Below, piece by piece: positions 31,013 to 37,730 of a stretch of 37,730 nt of DNA. The notes beneath the pieces are model-generated. The model ran no database searches. It was not told the DNA's origin and saw only the letters and a program-made list of their open reading frames with translations. The position numbers and the translations under genes were made by a program. Positions within the stretch are counted from its first letter, which is position 1, and each line of letters starts with the position of its first letter. The DNA lies in NCBI GenBank assembly GCA_021771115.1, contig JAETPP010000010.1, forward strand, positions 1-37,730, read 5' to 3'. Source of the DNA: Bacillota bacterium (GTDB lineage: Bacteria > Bacillota > Clostridia > Oscillospirales > Acutalibacteraceae).

Positions 31013-31561
31013 TTACAGGCTTCCCTGCTCCACTAATTTAGCGGTTTTCAAAATGCCGATTTGGGTTTTGGCGTCCGGGATCTCGTTTCGCAGGACCATT
31101 TTCACCGCGTCAGCCAGAGGGATGCGCTCGTTTGTGAGGAATTCTCCCTCGTCCAGGTGCAGGGCGCCTTCGTCGCCTGTCAGGCGGCAGGCCCAAAGGC
31201 GGATGATCTCTCCCGCGTAGCCGGGGGTGGGGTAAACAGCTCCCAGGGAAACATAGGTATCCGCCGTGGTGCCGGTTTCCTCCCGCTGCTCCCGCTTCAT
31301 GGCTTCAAAGGGGTCCTCTCCCGGCTCCAGCTTCCCGGCGGGCAGCTCTAAAAGCACTTCTTTATAAGGATAGCGGAACTGGCGGACAAAGATCAGCTCG
31401 TTTTTCTCGGTTAAAATCGCCACGCTTACCCCGCCGGGGTGCTCCACTACCTCCCGCTTGGTGAGCTTGCCGTTTTCCAGCTCCACCTCGTCCACATGGA
31501 CCCGGATGATTTTTCCGTTGTAGATCTCTTTTTCTGCTTTTTTTACTTCTGTCAGCTTCAT
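31013..31561 (-). CDS. NUDIX hydrolase, ADP-ribose pyrophosphatase-like
   Basis: Nudix box GKLEPGEDPFEAMKREQREETGTT; VSVAILTEKNELIFVRQFRYPYKEVLLELPAG. Confidence 0.93.
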   Translation of the reverse strand: MKLTEVKKAEKEIYNGKIIRVHVDEVELENGKLTKREVVEHPGGVSVAILTEKNELIFVRQFRYPYKEVLLELPAGKLEPGEDPFEAMKREQREETGTTADTYVSLGAVYPTPGYAGEIIRLWACRLTGDEGALHLDEGEFLTNERIPLADAVKMVLRNEIPDAKTQIGILKTAKLVEQGSL

Positions 31562-31579
31562 GGTAGGTTCCCCTTTTTA

Positions 31580-32878
31580 TCAGGTTTCGTCAAAAAGGCG
31601 GTTCATCACAAGGCCTGTGATGAGCTTCGGATAGAAATAGGTGGATTTCTGGGGCATTTTCTCCCCGGCGGCGGCCACCGCGCCGATCTCGCTGACACGG
31701 GTGGGGTTTAACAGGAAGCAGCACTGGCTTTTCCCCGCCCTGACGGACTGCTCCGCCTCCTCTGAGGAGCGGGTGTAGCTGAGGTTTTTCTGAGCCGCCA
31801 TGTTTTCCTTGTCGATCCCCAAAAGCTTTTCCAAAATCAGGCTGTGCAGGATCGTCACGTCCAAATGGCGGTAGGCCGGGCTTTTTTCCGGCAGCAGGCC
31901 GTCCATCACGGCAATATCCTGCAAAGCAAGGGTATACCACCTGTGCCCGGTAAAGAAGCCGAAGGCGTGGCGGCCCCCTTCATAATAGGCCTTCAGCGCC
32001 TGTTCCGTTTCCTCCCGGCTTTCCCTGGGGGCGGTCTCAAACCACTCTCCGCAGGTCTCTACCAGCTTTTTCCCATCAAAGGAGGATAGGCCGTCAAGCA
32101 GCCTGTGGGTGGGGAACACTACCAAACCCTCGTCCTCCATATCCACCAGCATCATCATCACATACTCCGCGCCGGGGCAGTATTTCTCCTGTTCCCGCAG
32201 GGTGTTCCGATACCGCAGGGCCGTTTCGTACCGGTGGTGCCCATCGGCGATATACAGCTTTCGGTCGGCAAAATCCTCCCGCAGGGCAGAAATGGAAACG
32301 GGGTCGTTCACCACCCAAAGGCGGTGGGTGACTAGGCCGTCGGAAAACTCATACCGGGGAGAGCAGGAGGCGGCCAAATTATTAAGGCGCTGCCGGGTGA
32401 TATGCTTCTCGTCCGGGTACAGGGAATAGATCTGGCTGAAATTGCAGCCGGTGGCCCGCATCAGCCGGAAACGGTCCTCCTTTGCCTTGCTGAGGGTCTC
32501 CTCGTGGGGCAGGACCACCCCGGCGGAAAATTCCTCCAGCCGCACACGGCAGATCATGCCCCGAAGCTTTTTCACTTCTCCGTGATCCACCCGGTCGAGA
32601 AATTCTTCCTCATAGATGTAAATACCCTCGTCCATATCCTCTTTCAGAATGCCCGTATCCAGCCATTCCTTCAAAGTGGCGCCGGCTTCCCGGTAAGGCT
32701 CTTCCCCTTTCGGAAGCTCCAGCCGGATCATATTATATGGATTTTGGGCAAGATAAGCCTTGTACTCCTCTTCGCTGATAATATCATAGGGCGGGCAGAC
32801 CAGCTCCTTGATATCCCCAGCCTTCGCGGTATCGTACCGCAGCGCCTGGAAGGGCCTGATTTCAGCCAAAGTGATCAC
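31580..32878 (-). CDS. DUF1015 (SerK-like) family protein
   Basis: AEIRPFQALRYD, VCPPYDIISEEEY, LPHEETLSKAKEDRFRLM, YIADGHHRYETALRY. The likely GTG start at 32878 is downstream of the track start at 33082. Confidence 0.85.
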   Translation of the reverse strand: MITLAEIRPFQALRYDTAKAGDIKELVCPPYDIISEEEYKAYLAQNPYNMIRLELPKGEEPYREAGATLKEWLDTGILKEDMDEGIYIYEEEFLDRVDHGEVKKLRGMICRVRLEEFSAGVVLPHEETLSKAKEDRFRLMRATGCNFSQIYSLYPDEKHITRQRLNNLAASCSPRYEFSDGLVTHRLWVVNDPVSISALREDFADRKLYIADGHHRYETALRYRNTLREQEKYCPGAEYVMMMLVDMEDEGLVVFPTHRLLDGLSSFDGKKLVETCGEWFETAPRESREETEQALKAYYEGGRHAFGFFTGHRWYTLALQDIAVMDGLLPEKSPAYRHLDVTILHSLILEKLLGIDKENMAAQKNLSYTRSSEEAEQSVRAGKSQCCFLLNPTRVSEIGAVAAAGEKMPQKSTYFYPKLITGLVMNRLFDET

Positions 32879-33002
32879 CTCGTTGTCAGATGTTGGATAC
32901 CGGAAATGAAAAAACGTTTCCAGAAAATAAAAATTTTTTGCTCCGTTCCTATTGTACACCGTTTGCCGCTTTTTCGTCAAGGCACCTGCGGTGCGGCACC
33001 CG

Positions 33003-33074
33003 GCGGCGAACCGCCGCGGGTACTCGTGAAGCCTCTTGCTGCGGGAGGAAGGCTTCTGACCCGACCGAAAGTAA
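33003..33074 (+). repeat. 72-nt dispersed repeat, copy 2
   Basis: GCGGCGAACCGCCGCGGGTACTCGTGAAGCCTCTTGCTGCGGGAGGAAGGCTTCTGACCCGACCGAAAGTAA. Confidence 0.75.
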
Positions 33075-33095
33075 GCTATCAATTATAGTGCAGCA

Positions 33096-33334
33096 CTCTA
33101 GTAGTTAGTTGTTAGAGGGCAAGTCCCCATTTTTGTCATCCTGAGTCCCATCCCTGTCATTCTGAGCAGAAGGCGAAGAATCTCGTCCTTGTATTTCGTG
33201 TGGAAAGGTAAAGGACGAGATCCTTCACCGCCTGCGGCGGTTCAGGATGACAGGTTTGAGCCCTTGCCCTTCTCTAGTATCCAGCATCTAGTATCCAGCA
33301 TCCAGTATCCAGCATCTAGTATTCTAAATCATCA
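33096..33334. repeat. Composite element: heptamer tracts at both ends capping inverted TCATCCTGAG units
   Basis: CTAGTAGTTAGTTGTTAGAGGGCAAG...TGTCATCCTGAG...TTCAGGATGACAGG...CCCTTGCCCTTCTCTAGTATCCAGCATCTAGTATCCAGCATCCAGTATCCAGCATCTAGTATTCTAAAT. Confidence 0.8.
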
Positions 33335-33405
33335 TGCTTCATTCACAAAACGTTCACAATGACAGGCTATGATAGCAGTATTGCCCGGAAAGGCGGGATA
33401 GGGTC

Positions 33406-33434
33406 TTGCAAATCTTCGGATTTTGCAGTACTAT
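33406..33434 (+). promoter_or_regulatory. Candidate SigA promoter for the Gld-type ABC operon
   Basis: TTGCAA - 17 nt - TACTAT. Confidence 0.5.
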
Positions 33435-33597
33435 TTATAAAGGGAATTTTTGGTGAAAACAAGGGCTATTTGCAGCCGCCTTCCGCCGGATGGGAAAAAA
33501 CCGGAAGAACGGCGTTTTCTTACCGAAGCAGAGGTCCCGCAAGTCAGAAAGTCTGCTCTTTTCGGAGCCGGACGGAAAACAGGAGGAATCAGGTCAA

Positions 33598-34614
33598 ATG
33601 GTAGAGGTCAAAAACCTCACAAAGCGCTATGGCACCAAGCTGGCGCTGGATCATGTGAGTTTTACAGTGGAGGAGGGCTCCATCGTGGGCTTCCTCGGCC
33701 CCAACGGCGCGGGAAAATCCACAACGATGAACATCGTTACCGGATATCTTTCCGCCACCTCGGGCGAGGTTTTGGTTTCGGGGAAAAACACCCTGGACGA
33801 GCCCCAGGAGGTCAAAAAAATGATCGGCTATCTCCCGGAGATGCCGCCGCTGTACATGGATATGACGGTGAAGGAATACCTGAACTTCATGTATGAGCTG
33901 AAAAAGACCAGGCTGCCCAGAGAAAAGCATCTTTCCGAGATCTGCAAGCTGGTGAAGATCGAAAATGTTTACAACCGGCTCATCGGAAACCTGTCCAAGG
34001 GCTATAAGCAGCGTGTGGGCATTGCCCAGGCGCTGATCGGGAACCCCCCCGTCCTCATTCTGGACGAGCCCACCGTGGGCCTGGATCCCAAGCAGATCAT
34101 TGAGATCAGAACGCTCATTAAAAATTTGGGAAGAAATCACACCATCATCCTCAGCTCTCACATTCTGTCAGAGGTGCAGGCGGTGTGCGAGCGCATTATC
34201 GTCATCAATAACGGCCGCGTGGTGGCGGACGGCGCCACCGATACCCTGGCCCACGATCTTTCCAAGGACCACCGGCTGCTGCTGCGGGTGGAGGGCCCTG
34301 AGCGGGAAATGGTTCACGCCCTTTTGGGACTGCCCCATGTGGTGGACGCGGCTTCTCTGGGCGAAAAAGAGCCGGGCGTGTTCGAGCTTACGGTGGAATC
34401 CGAGCCGGACGCGGATCTGCGCCGGGATGTGTTTGCCCTGCTTTCCAGAAAGGGCTGGCCTATGCTGGCAATGAAAACCATGGACCTCACGCTGGAGGAC
34501 CTGTTCCTGCAGCTGACAAGCGGCGACGCTGCCCTGGCGCAGCCTTCCGCGGAGAATTCCTCTGACGGGGCCGAAGAAAACGAGGAAGCCGAGCAAGGAG
34601 GAACGGAAGAATGA
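33598..34614 (+). CDS. ABC transporter ATP-binding protein (GldA-like)
   Basis: AGGAGG RBS before the ATG at 33598; Walker A GPNGAGKST; signature LSKGYKQRVGIAQAL; Walker B VLILDEPTVGLDP. Confidence 0.96.
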   Translation: MVEVKNLTKRYGTKLALDHVSFTVEEGSIVGFLGPNGAGKSTTMNIVTGYLSATSGEVLVSGKNTLDEPQEVKKMIGYLPEMPPLYMDMTVKEYLNFMYELKKTRLPREKHLSEICKLVKIENVYNRLIGNLSKGYKQRVGIAQALIGNPPVLILDEPTVGLDPKQIIEIRTLIKNLGRNHTIILSSHILSEVQAVCERIIVINNGRVVADGATDTLAHDLSKDHRLLLRVEGPEREMVHALLGLPHVVDAASLGEKEPGVFELTVESEPDADLRRDVFALLSRKGWPMLAMKTMDLTLEDLFLQLTSGDAALAQPSAENSSDGAEENEEAEQGGTEE

Positions 34615-35315
34615 AAGCGATTTTCAAAAGGGAGCTTCGCTCCTATTTCAACGCCCCGGTGGGCTATGTGTGCATTGCGGCCCTTGCCGCTCTTTACGGG
34701 TATTTCTATTACCAGGTCATGGCCCTGGGCTCCACCGGCTATATCAGCAATGTGTACGGCACCATGTTTTCCTTCAGCATGATCGTGATCCCCATCATCA
34801 CCATGCGCAGCATGACGGACGATCAAAAGAATAAAACAGATCAGGCCCTGCTTACCGCCCCGGTAAGCGTTACCGCCATTGTGGTTGGAAAATTCCTGGC
34901 CTGCTGGTTTGTGTTCTTTGCAGCCTCCACCCTGGGGCTGCTCCCGGCGGTGGCCATGAGCTTCTTTTCCAGCCCGGCCTGGGGGGAGATCATCGGCAAC
35001 TATCTGGGCACCCTGCTGTACGGCGGCGCCATGATCTCCATCGGCGTGCTCATTTCCAGCCTGACGGTGAGCCAGATCATTGCCGCCATCGGAACCTTTG
35101 TGGTATCTGTGTTTCTGATGTATATCGATAACCTGGCCACTGCCATTTCCAGTAAGGCGGTAAACGCCGTGGTGGGCTGGCTTTCCTTCAACAGCCGGTA
35201 CACCACCTTTACCCAGGGCATTTTCAGCGTATCCAGCACGGTATTTTTCCTCAGCGTGATTGCGGTATTTTTGTTCCTGACCGCCCGCAGGCTGGAAAGC
35301 CGCCGTTGGAACTAA
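34611..35315 (+). CDS. ABC-2 type permease (GldF-like)
   Basis: AIFKRELRSYFNAPVGYV; multiple TMs; overlaps the stop of the ATPase gene by 4 nt. Confidence 0.92.
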   Translation: MKAIFKRELRSYFNAPVGYVCIAALAALYGYFYYQVMALGSTGYISNVYGTMFSFSMIVIPIITMRSMTDDQKNKTDQALLTAPVSVTAIVVGKFLACWFVFFAASTLGLLPAVAMSFFSSPAWGEIIGNYLGTLLYGGAMISIGVLISSLTVSQIIAAIGTFVVSVFLMYIDNLATAISSKAVNAVVGWLSFNSRYTTFTQGIFSVSSTVFFLSVIAVFLFLTARRLESRRWN

Positions 35316-35339
35316 AGGAAAGGGAAGGAGGTCATAGCA

Positions 35340-37022
35340 ATGGAAACCAATCGTAACGACCGGGATCAGATCGAAAATCAGCTTTCCACCGAGGCGGAGC
35401 AGCAGGAAACTGCCGCCCCGGAAAGCATAGAGGAAGCTCAGCCGGAGCAGGAGCAGGCCGCGGAGCCTGAGAAAAACGGCGAAGCGGAAAAAACCGCTCC
35501 GAAGCAGGAACCGAAGCAGAACAAGAAAAAGGGCGGCGGGCTGTTTCGCAGCAACAAATTCAAGCGCGGCGGCATGGCCACCGTCATGTCAGTTGTCTTT
35601 ATCGCCATCATTGTGGTGATCAATATTCTGGTGGGCCTTTTAACGGATAAGTTCCCCTCCATGAATATGGATCTTACCGCCGATAAGCTCAATACCCTTT
35701 CCGACCAGGCCATCGAGATCGCCAAGGGTGTGGAGCAGGAAACCACCATTTACCTCATCGGCGAGGAGGATGCGTACCGCAAGGACCGCCTGTATGCCTC
35801 CTATGGTCTGGAATACAGCCAGGTATCAAACCTGGCGGAAAAGCTGCGGGAGGCAAATTCCAGGATCTCTGTGGAATTCATTGATCCGGATACCAACCCC
35901 GGCTTTATCAGCGAATACCCGGAGGAAAACCTGACTTCCGGCACTGTGCTGGTAAAAACGGAAAAGCGGCACAAGGTGCTGACCGTCAGCGATATGTTCA
36001 GCGTACAGACTAACCAGAGCACCTATCAAAGAGAAACTTATTCCAAGGTAGACAGTGCCCTGGCGGGCGCCCTGGAGATCGTAAACCTGGAAAGGGTGCC
36101 GGTGGTCACCATCGCCACCGGCCACGGAGAGATGCTTACCGACGAAGTGCTCAGCAGCTTCCGCGACCTTCTGGAAACCCAGAACTTTGAGATCAAAGAG
36201 ATCGATTTTATGACGGAAGAGATCTCTGAGGATACCCAGCTTTTGATGATCCCCACCCCCTCTACCGATTATACGGAGGAAGAGATCCAGAAGCTGCGGG
36301 AGTATATCGATAACGACACCAGCGCGGAGCGCCGGGCTCTGCTGGTCACCTGCCACGCCTCTCAGAGCAAGCTGCCCCGGTTGGAGAGCTTTCTGGAGGA
36401 GTGGGGCGTTCAAGTAGGAGAAGGTGTGGTAGCGGAAACAGATTCCACCCGGGTGGCCCTGCGCAATGGGAGCTATGTGCTGGTAGACCCCACCGAGAAC
36501 CTGCTGACGGAAAACACCTACAACCCCCTGGTATCCGCCCAGAGCAGGCCCCTTTCCCTGCTGTTCGCGGCCAACGGCGACGTGGTGCAGACCGAGTCCC
36601 TTTGGACCACGGCGGACAGCGCCTATGTGGCCACCGAGGATATGACCGAGGCGGATTTTGATACCTTGGAAACCTCCCAGCAGACCGTGGCCTGCATTTC
36701 CGAGAAGCGGCCCAGAGTAGACGGCGAGGAAAGCCGCAGAAGCCTGATCGTGTTCGGCTCTTCCTATGTTTTTACCGACACCTTTATGAATACGACGGCC
36801 TTTGGCGACAGAAACTATGTCTCGGACCTTTTGAGCTATTGTACCGGTACCGACCAAAGCGCCGTTTCCGTAACGACCCATCAGGTACCCACCAACACCC
36901 TGGATGTGGCGGCCTCTGTGAGCACCATAAACCTGCTGGGCCTGGGCGTGTTTACCGTGGGCTTGCCGCTGGCCATCCTGATCATTGGGCTGGTGGTATT
37001 CCTGAAGAGGAGGCACCTGTAA
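35340..37022 (+). CDS. GldG-family ABC transporter accessory protein
   Basis: Acidic N-terminus, TM, then LTADKLNTLSDQAIEIAKGVEQETTIYLIG and VVTIATGHGE...; C-terminal TM. Confidence 0.88.
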   Translation: METNRNDRDQIENQLSTEAEQQETAAPESIEEAQPEQEQAAEPEKNGEAEKTAPKQEPKQNKKKGGGLFRSNKFKRGGMATVMSVVFIAIIVVINILVGLLTDKFPSMNMDLTADKLNTLSDQAIEIAKGVEQETTIYLIGEEDAYRKDRLYASYGLEYSQVSNLAEKLREANSRISVEFIDPDTNPGFISEYPEENLTSGTVLVKTEKRHKVLTVSDMFSVQTNQSTYQRETYSKVDSALAGALEIVNLERVPVVTIATGHGEMLTDEVLSSFRDLLETQNFEIKEIDFMTEEISEDTQLLMIPTPSTDYTEEEIQKLREYIDNDTSAERRALLVTCHASQSKLPRLESFLEEWGVQVGEGVVAETDSTRVALRNGSYVLVDPTENLLTENTYNPLVSAQSRPLSLLFAANGDVVQTESLWTTADSAYVATEDMTEADFDTLETSQQTVACISEKRPRVDGEESRRSLIVFGSSYVFTDTFMNTTAFGDRNYVSDLLSYCTGTDQSAVSVTTHQVPTNTLDVAASVSTINLLGLGVFTVGLPLAILIIGLVVFLKRRHL

Positions 37023-37026
37023 GCCT

Positions 37027-37630
37027 ATGAAAAAGACCGGAAGAAATATTTTGATCATGCTCCTGGTGCTGGTGGTGCTGGGCGGGATCTCCGCCTGGCT
37101 GTTCCTGGCGCCCTCCCAGGAGGGGGAGGAAAGCTCCTCTTCTCCTTCCTCTCAGGCGGTATCTTCCGCCGCCGGGGAAGTCCTGACGGAGCTGGAGGCG
37201 GAGGACGTGGCCTCCATTTCCGTGAAAAACCAGGAGGACAGCTTTCAGTTTGTCCCCATGGGAGAGGATTTCGGCCTGCAGGGCTATGAGGACTGCGAAC
37301 TGAATACCACGATGATCTCCAGCAGCGTAAATTCCCTCCTTTCCATGACAGCCTCCAAGAACCTGGGCTCCCGGGAAAACCTCGGAGAGTTCGGGCTTTC
37401 CGGAGAAGCTTCCGTAGAGGTGGAGATCGGCTGCAAGGACGGAACAGAGCAAAAGCTTACCCTGGGCGGCAAGGCGGGAGAATCCGCCGGGCGGTACGTT
37501 CTCAAGGACGGCACGGTTTACATTGTCGCCAGCGTGTCCGATCAGCTTTATGGCAGCAAATATGAGTATTTCAGCAGCTATCTGTATTCCATTGCGGAGC
37601 GCACCTCCGTGACCACAGACGAGGAAGGGC
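37027..37630 (+). CDS. DUF4340-type protein, 3' end replaced (truncated)
   Basis: N-terminal TM (NILIMLLVLVVLGGISAWLFL) and DUF4340-like body; homologous coding appears to stop near 37630 although the open frame runs to 37716. Confidence 0.7.
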
Positions 37631-37730
37631 GGGAGCAGGTCATGTTCGGGCTGAATGTGGTGTCGCTGGTGCCCTTGGTGATGCCGTTTTCTACCGCCCA
37701 CAGCACAGCGTCGTAGTAGTAGCTGCCCAC
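37631..37730 (-). other. Reverse-strand fragment encoding an SLH (S-layer homology) domain
   Basis: Minus-strand translation from the window end: VGSYYYDAVLWAVENGITKGTSDTTFSPNMTCSR, a canonical SLH motif, then unrelated residues and a stop. Confidence 0.75.

Noticed and set aside
31013-31561. NUDIX box with Gln in REQREETG as a degenerate site
   Set aside because: Catalytic Glu and spacing are intact; the substitution is at a tolerant hydrophobic position.
35826-37058. 410-aa minus-strand ORF opposite the GldG-like gene
   Set aside because: Shadow ORF; low-complexity G/H/Q-rich composition and operon context favour the plus strand.

Overview
The window looks like a chromosomal segment from a Firmicutes/Clostridia-type gut anaerobe (Oscillospiraceae-like; inferred from codon usage, gene content and intergenic repeats). 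From left to right it contains: two divergent RCC1-repeat membrane proteins; a ferritin-like protein; purine nucleoside phosphorylase and enolase; a class-C beta-lactamase-like serine hydrolase followed by an internally deleted GH127 remnant; gyrB, a YcxB-like gene and gyrA; a 12.6-kb carbohydrate locus (DraG-fold ADP-ribosylglycohydrolase with a C-terminal lectin-like domain, BchC-like MDR dehydrogenase, Gfo/Idh/MocA oxidoreductase, divergent GH13-like enzyme, YesM/YesN two-component system, divergent solute-binding protein and two permeases); a small lipoprotein; a NUDIX hydrolase; a DUF1015 protein; and a Gld-type ABC exporter operon (ATPase, permease, GldG-like, DUF4340). Three observations stand out. 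(1) A window-wide modular intergenic repeat: heptanucleotide tracts of consensus YKRG-NNN, nearly always followed by AAGGGCAAGGG and often capping TCATCCTGAG-type or CCCTTAGGCTCCCCTTG-type inverted repeats. (2) A sugar locus combining a DraG-fold hydrolase, two oxidoreductases and a GH13-like enzyme lacking the usual region I, which may be a non-classical (redox-type) glycoside pathway. (3) An abrupt junction near 37,630 where the DUF4340 gene runs into reverse-strand SLH-domain sequence. All calls come from reading the sequence; no database search was run.
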